Source of the DNA: Companilactobacillus nuruki
Lineage (GTDB): Bacteria; Bacillota; Bacilli; Lactobacillales; Lactobacillaceae
Assembly: GCF_002872255.1 (NCBI RefSeq)
Contig: NZ_NIPR01000043.1
Coordinates: 1-64,000, forward strand
Length of the DNA: 64,000 nucleotides
Reading direction: 5' to 3'
Part shown: positions 34,458 through 43,761 of the stretch, piece after piece
Layout of the letters: each line of letters opens with the position of its first letter
How positions within the stretch are numbered: position 1 is the first letter of the stretch
The notes under the pieces: generated by a model
What the model was told of the DNA's origin: nothing
Seen by the model: only the letters and a program-made list of their open reading frames with translations
Database searches by the model: none
Program-made: the position numbers and the translations under genes

Positions 34458-35495
34458 CTACTTAATGAACATTGCATCACCGAAACTAAAGAAGCGATAT
34501 TTCTCTTCTACAGCATGATGATAAGCGTTCAAAATATTTTCTCGGCCAGTAAATGCGGCTACCAACATAACAAGTGTTGATTTTGGTAAATGGAAATTAG
34601 TGATAAATTCATCAACGACTTTCCATTCATAGCCGGGTTTAATGAAGATATCGGTCCAACCTGAATCGGCTTTGATTTCTCCATTAAATTTAGTCCCGAT
34701 TGTTTCCAAAGTTCTAATTGAAGTCGTTCCAGTAGCAACAATCTTACCACCGTTTTTCTTAACATCATTTAAAGTTTTAGCTGATTCTTCATCTAAACGA
34801 TAAAATTCTGAATGCATAACATGCTTATCAACATCAGATTCCGTCACTGGTCTGAAAGTACCTAAACCGACATGTAATGTTACATAAACTAATTTAACAC
34901 CCTTATCTTCAACCTTTTTCAACAACTCCTTGGTCCAATGAAGACCAGCGGTTGGAGCAGCGGCTGAACCGTTCTCTTTAGCATAAACCGTTTGATAGCG
35001 ATCAGGATCATCCAATTTTTCTTTGATGTATGGAGGTAATGGCATCTCACCTAATTTTTCCAAAATTTCCATGAAAATACCTTGGTAATGAAATTCAATA
35101 ATCTTGCCACCATGTTCTAGGTTCTCCAGAACTTCAGCTTCAAGTTGACCATCTTCACCAAAGCGCACTTTAGTTCCAACTGTGGCACGACGAGCGGGTT
35201 TCATCAAAACCTCCCACTTATCTCCTTCAATATTATTCAATAATAATACTTCTTCATGACCATCAGTATCTTCTTTAGTTCCATACAAGCGAGCAGGTAA
35301 AACTCGTGAATTATTCATGACCAGAGCATCCCCAGGATTTAAATAATCCAAAATATCATAAAAATGTTTGTCTTGATATTCACCAGTTTTAGAATCAAGA
35401 ACTAATAAACGTGATTGATCACGATTCTTAATTGGTGTTTGAGCTATAAGTTCTTCGGGTAAATCATAATCAAAATCTTCAGTTGAAAGTGACAT
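34458..35495 (-). CDS. queA: S-adenosylmethionine:tRNA ribosyltransferase-isomerase
   Basis: The protein has 345 residues. It begins with [14 protein letters not shown] and has the [23 protein letters not shown] and [12 protein letters not shown] motifs of QueA. It moves the ribosyl moiety of SAM onto preQ1 in tRNA to form epoxyqueuosine, directly after Tgt action. It is in an operon with tgt downstream and ruvB upstream, the usual lactobacillar order. Confidence 0.96.
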   Translation of the reverse strand: MSLSTEDFDYDLPEELIAQTPIKNRDQSRLLVLDSKTGEYQDKHFYDILDYLNPGDALVMNNSRVLPARLYGTKEDTDGHEEVLLLNNIEGDKWEVLMKPARRATVGTKVRFGEDGQLEAEVLENLEHGGKIIEFHYQGIFMEILEKLGEMPLPPYIKEKLDDPDRYQTVYAKENGSAAAPTAGLHWTKELLKKVEDKGVKLVYVTLHVGLGTFRPVTESDVDKHVMHSEFYRLDEESAKTLNDVKKNGGKIVATGTTSIRTLETIGTKFNGEIKADSGWTDIFIKPGYEWKVVDEFITNFHLPKSTLVMLVAAFTGRENILNAYHHAVEEKYRFFSFGDAMFIK

Positions 35496-35549
35496 ATAAA
35501 TTCTCCTTTAATAAGTGATTTTATGAATTTCTTTAGAGAGTAAATCATT

Positions 35550-36587
35550 TTATTCGTTTTTTTCAGGGTACGGCATATCTAAATGTTCATAACCTTTTCT
35601 TGTTACAACACGTCCCTTTGCGGTTCTCTTCAAAAATCCCATTTGCATTAAATATGGTTCATAAACTTCCTCAATTGTCTCTTGTTCCTCACCGATATTG
35701 GCTGCAATAACTTTTAGACCAACTGGACCACCATTATACAATTCAATGATCATTTCCAAAATCCGTCTATCGATATGATCAAGTCCCGCATCATCAACTT
35801 GCAGCTGATTCAATGCCGACTTGGCCATTGCATAATCGATCGTATCCTGATGAGCAACCTGAGCAAAATCACGAACTCGTTTTAATAAACGATTAGCAAT
35901 TCTAGGTGTCCCTCGAGAGCGACGGGCAATTTCATGGGCACCTTCTTCATCAACATTGATATTTAAAACGTTAGCTGATCGAAAAACAATTTTAGATAAT
36001 TCATCTATGGTATAGTACTCCATTCTTTCGACAATTCCAAACCGATCTCTTAAAGGAGCTGAAAGTTTTCCAGCGGCTGTAGTTGCACCAATTAAAGTAT
36101 AGGGAACCAACTGATGATGTAGTGATCGTGATTCACTTCCCTGACCAACAATAATATCAATATAGAAATCTTCCATAGCCGAGTAAAGGACCTCTTCAAC
36201 TGCTCTTGGCATCCGATGAATTTCATCTATAAATAAAACATCCCCAGGTTCCAGCTCATCTAATACAGCCACCAAGTCTCCTGATTTTTCAATTGAAGGA
36301 CCAGTTGTCGTATGAATATTGACACCCATTTCATTAGCAATAATCATTGCTAACGTAGTCTTACCTAACCCCGGAGGTCCATATAATAAAACATGATCTA
36401 GTGTTTGCTGACGTTGTTTAGCTGCTTCAATATAGATGTCTAATTCTTTCTTAGCCTTTTCTTGACCAAGATATTGATCAAAAGTTTGGGGACGTAGCGT
36501 CTGTTCAACAATATCTTCTATATTGTCCAATGAATCAGCATCAGTTAAGCGTTCATTTTCATCTTCGTTATTTTCGATTTTTGACAC
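35550..36587 (-). CDS. ruvB: Holliday junction branch migration helicase RuvB
   Basis: The protein is up to 345 residues. The AAA+ ATPase has [14 protein letters not shown] (about 66-79) and [11 protein letters not shown] (Walker B). SGSRSLHH-like sensor regions (here GSESRSLHH), GATTAAGKL and a C-terminal winged helix with [16 protein letters not shown] follow. It drives branch migration with RuvA. The GTG at 36587 is given, but it is part of the ribosome binding site AAGGGAG. The codon correctly spaced from that site is ATC at 36578, so the true N-terminus may be three residues shorter. Confidence 0.95.
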   Translation of the reverse strand: MSKIENNEDENERLTDADSLDNIEDIVEQTLRPQTFDQYLGQEKAKKELDIYIEAAKQRQQTLDHVLLYGPPGLGKTTLAMIIANEMGVNIHTTTGPSIEKSGDLVAVLDELEPGDVLFIDEIHRMPRAVEEVLYSAMEDFYIDIIVGQGSESRSLHHQLVPYTLIGATTAAGKLSAPLRDRFGIVERMEYYTIDELSKIVFRSANVLNINVDEEGAHEIARRSRGTPRIANRLLKRVRDFAQVAHQDTIDYAMAKSALNQLQVDDAGLDHIDRRILEMIIELYNGGPVGLKVIAANIGEEQETIEEVYEPYLMQMGFLKRTAKGRVVTRKGYEHLDMPYPEKNE

Positions 36588-36612
36588 TCCCTTCTTATTT
36601 GATATTGGTTAT

Positions 36613-37203
36613 TTATTTACTTAACATCTTCAAACCTGCACGTAAATATTCATCTGCGCTTTTAAGATTTTCTTTTTCAAGTTGTGTTTTGATTTTTCCA
36701 ATCTCTCGTGTTGAATATCCTAATGATTCCAGAGCGGCTAATCCATCTTCTAACTCCTTATTGCCAGAACTAAATACAACTGGAGTCTCACCGAGTGTCA
36801 TTTGTCCTTCTGCCGTAAATTTACCTGATAAATCCAAAATAATCTGTTGAGCAGTCTTCTTACCAATTTTAGGAAATTTAGTTAAATATTTGACATCATC
36901 ATTTTCAATCGCATGAATTAGACCTTGTAGATCCTGGCCAGCCAATATTGCTAATGCACTTTTAGGGCCAATTCCTGAAACACTGATCAAATGAAGAAAG
37001 ATATTCTTTTCATTTAAATCATAGAATCCATAAAGCGATTGTTCATTGTCACGAACTATCTGCTCAACATAAACTTGTGCTTCTTGATTTTCTTCATAAC
37101 GATAAGGATTTGCTACTTGAACTTTGTAACCGACACCCTTTACATCCACAACAATATATGACGGAGTAACAGTTGTAATTAAACCATTTAAATATTCAAA
37201 CAT
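36613..37203 (-). CDS. ruvA: Holliday junction branch migration protein RuvA
   Basis: The protein has 196 residues. The N-terminal OB fold (MFEYLNGLITTVTPSYIVVD) is followed by two helix-hairpin-helix motifs (SVSGIGPKSALAIL about 73-86, and FPKIGKKTAQQIILDL about 109-124) and the C-terminal RuvB-binding domain. It holds the junction for RuvB. Its ribosome binding site region (AAGTGATGAAT) is part of a 16-bp sequence duplicated at the mutL stop, on the far side of a palindromic element. Confidence 0.95.
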   Translation of the reverse strand: MFEYLNGLITTVTPSYIVVDVKGVGYKVQVANPYRYEENQEAQVYVEQIVRDNEQSLYGFYDLNEKNIFLHLISVSGIGPKSALAILAGQDLQGLIHAIENDDVKYLTKFPKIGKKTAQQIILDLSGKFTAEGQMTLGETPVVFSSGNKELEDGLAALESLGYSTREIGKIKTQLEKENLKSADEYLRAGLKMLSK

Positions 37204-37206
37204 AAT

Positions 37207-37357
37207 TATTCATCACTTTCTCATCAAACGAGTTCCGTGAGGCAGCTCCCTGTGGTTAAGCCAACTTTGAAGCCATTTACTTTAGCAAATGACTCAAAGT
37301 GATCTTAATCCTCAGGAGCTGTTCAGCCTCACTGCACTCTCTATTCATCACTTTCTC
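37207..37357. repeat. Palindromic element with 16-bp direct repeats between mutL and ruvA
   Basis: The 16-mer TATTCATCACTTTCTC occurs at 37207-37222 and 37342-37357. Between the copies, 37230-37339 is a 110-bp imperfect palindrome. Matching arms include GTGAGGC/GCCTCAC, AGCTCC/GGAGCT, TTAAG/CTTAA and ACTTTGA.GCCATTT/AAATGACTCAAAGT, around a loop near 37284. No long open frame or T-run is present. Deleting the element plus one repeat copy would place the mutL stop 2 nt before the ruvA ATG. That pattern suggests a small mobile or repetitive element inserted with a duplication. Confidence 0.75.
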
Positions 37358-39272
37358 TGGTATCATGTGGATCCTGTATTCTTTTAAACATTTTTTCAAG
37401 ATCTTTATTACTAAATTCTACCAACACCGGACGTCCATGTGGGCAATTATATGGATTCTCAGCCTTGGTTAAATTATTAAGTAATTGAACTGCTTCACGA
37501 TCATCAATATGATGATTGGCCTTGATGGCTCGCTTACAACTCATCATAATAGCATTTTTTTCTCTGAATGCAGCCACACTGATTTTGGAATCATTCAAAA
37601 CATAATCAATCATTTCTTTAATAGTTGATTCCTCTTGTCCCGGTACAAACCATGTTGGATGAGTATTAACTACAAAACTATTTTGTCCAAAGTCATCTAA
37701 ATATAAACCAATACTTTCTAAAATTGGTTTCTTTTCTTTAATCAAAATACTTTCTGAATTAGGATAATCCAAAACAATAGGTACTAATAATTTTTGTTGA
37801 TCATTTGAAACTTTTCCAATTTCCTTACGATAATATTCGTAATTAACTCGCTCTTGAGCGGCATGTTGATCAATTAAATAAAACCCATCCTGACTTTCTG
37901 CTACCAAATATGTACCATGAATTTGACCAATATAGCGTAAATCTGGAAAATCCGAGACTTCTTGTGACTTCTCTTCATTATCAGTTGCAGGAACCACTCT
38001 TATTTTTTCTTCAACTTCTTGTTTTAGTCTTTGATCCCATGAATTCAGGTGTTTGGGGTCTTTAAAAATAGGCATCCCTGTCATTGGAGTTTCAAATCTC
38101 TCCGAAACTTTAGGAATTTCTTCCATTGGCACTTCTTGTTCTGATTCAATCGCTCTCGTTGATAAGGGTTCATTAATTTTATCAATAGTACCAATATCAC
38201 TTAAACTGATTTGTTCAGGCTTATAAGTATCAATCTTAGAAATTGTTTCTTTACGACCAAGATTCTTAACTGCATCCGGAATCAAATTCTGATTAGACAA
38301 ACGTTGTCTAATTCCTTCGCTAATTAAATCACTGATATGTCCTTCATTCGATAAACGTACTTCTTGCTTTGTAGGATGAACATTGATATCGACCAATGCT
38401 GGGTCCATCTTAATGTCCACCACAGCAATTGGAAAACGAGCCACCATCAGTTTAGAACCATATCCTCGAATAACTGCATTAGTTAGTTGAAAGTTTCTAA
38501 TATATCGACCGTTTAAAATTAGTGAAATATATGAACGATTAGATCGAGTTGTATCAGGTTTTGAAAAATAACCTTTAATTTCATAATCTGGATCAGAATT
38601 TTCAAAATCCAGCATATGACTAGCAATTGTACGACCGTAAATTCCTGCAATCGTTTGTTGTAAATTATCATTTCCAGACGTCCAAACAAGATCCTTGCCC
38701 TCATGGATCAATCGAAAGGAGATATCTGGATGTCCCATTGCCAAACGGTCAACAATATCGACAATCTTGTTTAATTCAGTATGTAGCGACTTAACATATT
38801 TTAAACGAGCAGGTGTGTTAAAGAAAAGATCCTCGACAGTCATAGTTGTTCCCTTAGAACGTGCAAAGGTTTCCTTTTTAACTAACTCATTTCCAGAAAA
38901 CTTAGCTCGAGTTGCTACCTTACCATCAGTACTAGTATTAACAGTCAATTTTGATACAGAAGCTATACTAGCTAAAGCCTCACCACGAAAACCGAGCGTT
39001 CTTACATTGAACAAATCATGATCTGTAGAAATTTTACTAGTTGTATGCGGTAAAAAGGCGACCTCAACATCATCTGCTGAAATCCCCTTTCCATTATCGT
39101 TAACCTCAATTGACTTTAAACCAGCTTGTTTGACTGTGATCAAAACTTGACTAGCCTGTGCATCGATGGAATTTTCCACCAGCTCCTTAACAACTGATGC
39201 GGGGCGTTCAATAACCTCGCCAGCTGCAATTTGATTACTTAATTCAACTGGTAGTTCATGAATAATACCCAC
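37341..39272 (-). CDS. mutL: DNA mismatch repair protein MutL
   Basis: The protein has 643 residues. The GHKL ATPase has VVKELVENSIDA, VNDNGKGI and TLGFRGEAL. The C-terminal endonuclease has DQHAAQERVNYE (metal motif DQHA-x2-E-x4-E), SCKRAIKANH and CPHGRP, so nicking activity should be intact. It links MutS recognition to excision. The start is a GTG at 39272 with AAGGTGG 5 nt upstream; a GTG three codons earlier lies inside that ribosome binding site. The stop is within a duplicated 16-mer. Confidence 0.95.
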   Translation of the reverse strand: MGIIHELPVELSNQIAAGEVIERPASVVKELVENSIDAQASQVLITVKQAGLKSIEVNDNGKGISADDVEVAFLPHTTSKISTDHDLFNVRTLGFRGEALASIASVSKLTVNTSTDGKVATRAKFSGNELVKKETFARSKGTTMTVEDLFFNTPARLKYVKSLHTELNKIVDIVDRLAMGHPDISFRLIHEGKDLVWTSGNDNLQQTIAGIYGRTIASHMLDFENSDPDYEIKGYFSKPDTTRSNRSYISLILNGRYIRNFQLTNAVIRGYGSKLMVARFPIAVVDIKMDPALVDINVHPTKQEVRLSNEGHISDLISEGIRQRLSNQNLIPDAVKNLGRKETISKIDTYKPEQISLSDIGTIDKINEPLSTRAIESEQEVPMEEIPKVSERFETPMTGMPIFKDPKHLNSWDQRLKQEVEEKIRVVPATDNEEKSQEVSDFPDLRYIGQIHGTYLVAESQDGFYLIDQHAAQERVNYEYYRKEIGKVSNDQQKLLVPIVLDYPNSESILIKEKKPILESIGLYLDDFGQNSFVVNTHPTWFVPGQEESTIKEMIDYVLNDSKISVAAFREKNAIMMSCKRAIKANHHIDDREAVQLLNNLTKAENPYNCPHGRPVLVEFSNKDLEKMFKRIQDPHDTRESDE

Positions 39273-39286
39273 GTTTTCCACCTTCT

Positions 39287-41911
39287 TTATTTAAGCTTCT
39301 TTTGCCACTTATATAATAAATTAATCGCTTCGATCGGTGTGATTCCCATTAAATCTTGGTCGCCAATCTCTTTAATTACTTGCGATTCTTTATTGGATAA
39401 CTTTTTAACCTTTTTATCTACTTCAGGGAAGAGCGATAGTTGTGCTTCATCATCAACTGTTATTTCTTCTGGTTGAGAAACAACTTCAATTGGTTCTTGA
39501 ATTGTTTCATGAATGCTATCCGAAGTCGTTGTATGGACAGACGTTTCTTCCAGACTGCTCAAAATTTTGGTTGCCCGAGTTAAAACATCATTTGGCAATC
39601 CAGCCAATTTTGCGACATGAATACCATACGATTTATCAGCTGGTCCTGGTAATACCTTATGTAAAAATACTAAGTCCCCGTTTTCCTCAGATGCATCAAC
39701 ATGAACATTTTTTAATCCTGGTAATTGTTCCTCTAATTCTGTAAGTTCATGATAATGCGTTGAAAACAAAGTCATCGCTTTAACATTCTTATCAATATAT
39801 TCAATAATTGCTTGTGCTAAAGCCATTCCATCATAAGTTGCGGTTCCTCGACCAATTTCATCGAAAATAATCAAACTATTTGGAGTGGCATTCTTTAAAG
39901 CATCATTTGCTTCACGCATTTCAACCATAAAAGTACTATCGCCAGAAATCAAATCATCTGCTGCTCCAATTCTAGTAAAGATATGATCAAAGATAGGCAG
40001 CTTAGCCGAGTCTGCAGGCACAAAACATCCGATCTGAGCCATGATAACAGTTAATGCCATCTGACGCATGTAAGTACTCTTACCTGACATATTGGGACCC
40101 GTAATCAATAGGATATCGGTTTTATCATCAAAATTAACATCATTAGGTATATAACTATTATTACTTAAAACTTTTTCCACAACCGGATGACGTCCATTAG
40201 TAATATTTAATTGATGTTTTTCCACAAATTCAGGTGATACATAATGATACTCTTCACTGACGACCGCAAAGCTTTGTAATACATCAAGTCGTGACACAAT
40301 ATTGGCTAATGCCTGAATTCTTCTAATTTGATCCTTAATCTTCTTACGAATCTGATCAAATAAGTGATATTCAAGACTCTTAGACTTTTCTTCAGCCTCC
40401 AGAATCAAACTTTCCTTTTCTTTCAACTCCGGCGTGATGTATCGTTCTGCATTGACTAATGTTTGTTTGCGTTGGTAGCGGTCTTCTGGAACTTTATCCA
40501 CATTGGCGTGACTGACTTCAATATAATAACCAAAGACTTTATTATAACCAATCTTTAAATTATTAATACCAGTTAATTCTTGTTCTTTAGCCTTCAAAGA
40601 TGCTAACCATTGCTTACCGTTTTTGGAAGCATCCAGATACTTATCAAGTTGATCATTGTAGCCCTCTTTTATCAGTCCACCACCTGTAATAGAGATAGGG
40701 GCTTCTTCCACAATCGCCTTGTCAATAAGTTCACGAATATCTTGAACTTCATCAATCTTTTCCACATAGGCTGTTAATTCATCATCACCAATATCTAAAA
40801 GAATTGATTTAATCTCTGGAATCTGCTCCAAAGAGGTTTTTAATTGAATCAAATCACGACCGTTGACGGTTCCGTAAGCTACACGACCAGCTAAACGTTC
40901 CAAATCATAAACTTTAGTTAAGTAATCCTGAAAAGTTGATCTTTGAAAATAATTATCCAAAAATACCTGTACTAAGTGTTGTCGTTGTTGCAATTTTTCC
41001 ACACTGATCAATGGACGTGCCAACCATTGCTTTAATAATCGACTACCCATGGCTGTTTTAGTCTCATCTAATAACCACAACAAAGTTCCAGACTTTTTGT
41101 TAGTTCTGATATTCTTGAACAATTCCAAATTACTCTGTGCTGAATGATCCATCAACAAATACGCTGAGGTTTCATAAGATTGAGCCGGTTTTAGGTGATC
41201 TAGCGAGCGCATTTGGGTTTTGATCAGATAACTTATTAACAGTTTGACTGTTGATACTTCATTATCTCGACTAATCTGCGAAAAATCAAAACTATAATTA
41301 TTATCCAATTCATCCAATTTTGAAATCAAAATACCATATTTACGTAACTGGTCTAAATACTTTTGTGGAAAACTGCCAGAAACAACCGTTTCTTTAGTAT
41401 CCAAATTTTGTAACTCATTAGTTAAATCTAATTGACTGTCAACAGTTGTAACTTTGACTTCACCTGTTGATAAGTCCGCATAGGCTAACCCGAAAACGTC
41501 TTTCTTTGCTGTAATAGCTGTAATATAGTTATTTTCTTTGGCTTGATCAGACTTATCCATGATGGTACCTGGTGTAACCACTCTTGTTACACCACGTTTA
41601 ACCATCTTTCCTTGTGCATCGGCAGGATTCTCTAACTGATCACAAACTGCCACTTTATAACCTTTATCGACAAGTGTATCAATATATCCCTCGATAGCAT
41701 GATGTGGGACACCACACATTGGTATGCCCTCATCGGCTTTTTTATTACGGGATGTTAATGTCAATTCAAGAATTTGTGAACCTTTAACAGCATCATCGTA
41801 AAACATTTCATAAAAGTCACCTACACGATATAACAAAAAAGCATCTGGATACTGTTTTTTGTATTCCAGATATTGCTCCATCATCGGTGTTTCTTTAGTT
41901 TTTTGAGGCAT
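39287..41911 (-). CDS. mutS: DNA mismatch recognition protein MutS
   Basis: The protein has 874 residues. The mismatch-binding N-terminus has [14 protein letters not shown] with the Phe-x-Glu wedge (FYE). The ATPase has [15 protein letters not shown] (about 615-629), [16 protein letters not shown] and a FSTHYHEL segment. It recognises mispairs and small loops. GGAGGGAAC precedes the ATG. It opens the operon mutS-mutL-ruvA-ruvB-queA-tgt-yajC, with YmdB-like phosphodiesterase just upstream on the same strand (13 nt). Confidence 0.97.
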   Translation of the reverse strand: MPQKTKETPMMEQYLEYKKQYPDAFLLYRVGDFYEMFYDDAVKGSQILELTLTSRNKKADEGIPMCGVPHHAIEGYIDTLVDKGYKVAVCDQLENPADAQGKMVKRGVTRVVTPGTIMDKSDQAKENNYITAITAKKDVFGLAYADLSTGEVKVTTVDSQLDLTNELQNLDTKETVVSGSFPQKYLDQLRKYGILISKLDELDNNYSFDFSQISRDNEVSTVKLLISYLIKTQMRSLDHLKPAQSYETSAYLLMDHSAQSNLELFKNIRTNKKSGTLLWLLDETKTAMGSRLLKQWLARPLISVEKLQQRQHLVQVFLDNYFQRSTFQDYLTKVYDLERLAGRVAYGTVNGRDLIQLKTSLEQIPEIKSILLDIGDDELTAYVEKIDEVQDIRELIDKAIVEEAPISITGGGLIKEGYNDQLDKYLDASKNGKQWLASLKAKEQELTGINNLKIGYNKVFGYYIEVSHANVDKVPEDRYQRKQTLVNAERYITPELKEKESLILEAEEKSKSLEYHLFDQIRKKIKDQIRRIQALANIVSRLDVLQSFAVVSEEYHYVSPEFVEKHQLNITNGRHPVVEKVLSNNSYIPNDVNFDDKTDILLITGPNMSGKSTYMRQMALTVIMAQIGCFVPADSAKLPIFDHIFTRIGAADDLISGDSTFMVEMREANDALKNATPNSLIIFDEIGRGTATYDGMALAQAIIEYIDKNVKAMTLFSTHYHELTELEEQLPGLKNVHVDASEENGDLVFLHKVLPGPADKSYGIHVAKLAGLPNDVLTRATKILSSLEETSVHTTTSDSIHETIQEPIEVVSQPEEITVDDEAQLSLFPEVDKKVKKLSNKESQVIKEIGDQDLMGITPIEAINLLYKWQKKLK

Positions 41912-41923
41912 AAGTTCCCTCCA

Positions 41924-42724
41924 TTAATTCAAAAATGATTGATTATTCGGTGTAATTACATAATTCTTAATACTGCGTGCATTGTTAGTTGTATCGTTGA
42001 TATCAATAACAGCAAAACCAATTTGCATTCGACCGTCTTCGTCAACATCAAACTTATTAGGTCTTTGTGTCAAAAAACGATTAATAATTGGTTCTTTTTT
42101 ATCGCCCAAAATACCATCGTATGAACCTGTCATACCAACATCGGTTAGATAGGCTGTTTGCTTGTTGATAACCTGTGCATCATTTGTCTGAACATGGGTA
42201 TGAGTTCCACAGACTGCCGAGACACGTCCGGTCATGTAATTAGCAAAGGCAATTTTTTCACTAGTAGTTTCAGCATGAAAATCGACAAATTTTACTGCGT
42301 CGTCATCCAATTTAGAAACTAACTTATCAGCTTTAATAAATGGATTTTCGATTGGTTGCATCAAGGCAGTTCCCATCATGTTAATGACATAAACCTTTTT
42401 GGTATTTACCTTAATTTCTAAGTATCCACGTCCAGGAACATCCCCCGGAAAATTATATGGACGAAGAATATTTTTCTTTGGATCATCAATGAAATCTAAA
42501 ATCTCACGCTTATCCCATGTATGATTTCCTCCCGTTACAACATCTGCACCGGCACGAGTGATTTTTTGATAATCAGGTTCTTTAGTACCCTTACCACCAG
42601 CAGCATTTTCACCATTAACAATTGTTAATTGTGGCTTAACCTTTTTCTTGATCTCAGGTAGATATGTTTCTATAGCCTTAATGCCGACTGATCCTACGAC
42701 ATCGCCAACGAAAAGAATTTTCAT
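41924..42724 (-). CDS. YmdB-like metallophosphoesterase (TIGR00282)
   Basis: The protein has 266 residues with FVGDVVGSVG (4-13), VNGENAAGGKG (about 37-47), GGNHTWDKREI (about 66-76) and CGTHTHVQTND (about 171-181), giving a complete dinuclear metal site. Family members hydrolyse 2',3'-cyclic nucleotides and affect RNA turnover and biofilm choice in Bacillus. Here it lies 13 nt upstream of mutS, so it is probably cotranscribed with the repair operon. Confidence 0.93.
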   Translation of the reverse strand: MKILFVGDVVGSVGIKAIETYLPEIKKKVKPQLTIVNGENAAGGKGTKEPDYQKITRAGADVVTGGNHTWDKREILDFIDDPKKNILRPYNFPGDVPGRGYLEIKVNTKKVYVINMMGTALMQPIENPFIKADKLVSKLDDDAVKFVDFHAETTSEKIAFANYMTGRVSAVCGTHTHVQTNDAQVINKQTAYLTDVGMTGSYDGILGDKKEPIINRFLTQRPNKFDVDEDGRMQIGFAVIDINDTTNNARSIKNYVITPNNQSFLN

Positions 42725-42778
42725 TATATTTTTGTCCCCAATCTTTACCTATAGTATTGTATCAATTTTGTTGGAAAT

Positions 42779-42808
42779 TAAAAAGACCAGACGTTCGTCC
42801 AGTCTTTC
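42779..42808 (-). terminator. Terminator after the DUF554 gene
   Basis: On the minus strand AAAGACTGGACG and CGTCTGGTCTTT pair around an AA loop, with two non-standard pairs, and TTTT follows. Confidence 0.7.
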
Positions 42809-42810
42809 CA

Positions 42811-43506
42811 TTAAAACAATCCCATAATCGCAATCACAATAATAGGAACTGCTAATGAAGGCAATAAATTTAATACCTTGATCTTTTTAATATTTAATAA
42901 TCCCAACCCTGAAGCAAAAATCAAAATACCACCAACAATTGTAAGTTCAGTAATCATGTTGGTATTAATAGAGTTCTGCAATAACATAGCGATCAAATAA
43001 ATACTTCCCTGCCAACACAAAACAGCAACTGCCGCCAAAGCCATCCCTATACCAAAAGTCGATGCCAACACAATAGATGTAATTCCGTCTAACATCCCAT
43101 TAGTAAACAAAAACGTATAGTCTTTGTTCAAAGCTGCTTGGATTGGTCCTAAGATCGACAAAGATCCAATACAGTACAATAACACAGCTGTCGCTAATCC
43201 TTCAGCCAAATTGCTGCTACCATCAAGATTGGGCTTAGAGAATCTGCCAACCAAATTATTAAAGTGTTTCTCAAAGTCTAACCATTGTCCAAACAGTCCC
43301 CCAATAGCTAAACTCACAATAAAAAGTACTGGATAGTGACTTTTAGGCATATGTTGAACAACAGCATTTATTCCTATCATGATAGCCACCATACCTAATG
43401 CCTGTGTGAGGATCTCGTTATATTCTGCTTTAATTCCCTTTTTAAAATAACTGCCGACAAAACTTCCTATTAAAATCATGCCGACATTAAAAATTGTTCC
43501 TATCAT
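42811..43506 (-). CDS. DUF554 family membrane protein
   Basis: The protein has 231 residues and seven hydrophobic segments. It starts MIGTIFNVGMILIGSFVGSY, the typical DUF554 N-terminus, with glycine-rich GLATAVLLYCIGSLSILGPI in the middle. It looks like a transporter or channel, but function is not established. It is monocistronic, with a terminator downstream. A possible 22-codon frame lies on the same strand upstream. Confidence 0.88.
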   Translation of the reverse strand: MIGTIFNVGMILIGSFVGSYFKKGIKAEYNEILTQALGMVAIMIGINAVVQHMPKSHYPVLFIVSLAIGGLFGQWLDFEKHFNNLVGRFSKPNLDGSSNLAEGLATAVLLYCIGSLSILGPIQAALNKDYTFLFTNGMLDGITSIVLASTFGIGMALAAVAVLCWQGSIYLIAMLLQNSINTNMITELTIVGGILIFASGLGLLNIKKIKVLNLLPSLAVPIIVIAIMGLF

Positions 43507-43565
43507 AAAATTATCCCCCAGTTAAGTATTAACTTAGAATTATACCCTCTCAAAGGAGCTTAAGA

Positions 43566-43634
43566 CTAAATATTTTTAATAGAACTTTCTATATGCTTTA
43601 CACATTCTTGTGATAATAGGCAAAATTCATTCAT
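43566..43634 (-). CDS. Possible 22-residue peptide gene upstream of DUF554
   Basis: The ATG at 43634 has AAAGGA 6 nt upstream, an ideal ribosome binding site, and the frame runs 22 codons to TAG. The product starts MNEFCLLSQECVKHIE and has two cysteines. It has no membrane segment. I do not recognise it. It may be a leader, a small peptide or chance. Confidence 0.3.
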   Translation of the reverse strand: MNEFCLLSQECVKHIESSIKNI

Positions 43635-43716
43635 TTTTATTCCTTTATTTTATTATTATGACCATTATGAAAAAAAAGTTTTCCATAATTGAAGTTATTA
43701 ATTAATTAATTTTATC

Positions 43717-43722
43717 TATAAT
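43717..43722 (+). promoter_or_regulatory. -10 element of the surface protein gene
   Basis: TATAAT lies 40 nt before the ATG in a very AT-rich stretch of TTAATTAAT repeats. The -35 is not clear. Confidence 0.45.
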
Positions 43723-43761
43723 TAATTTAATAAAACATAGAACTAATTTGGGGATAAAGCA

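Noticed and set aside
36530-36850. 106-codon plus-strand frame over the ruvA/ruvB junction
   Set aside because: It is fully antisense to two well-supported genes and has no start signals.
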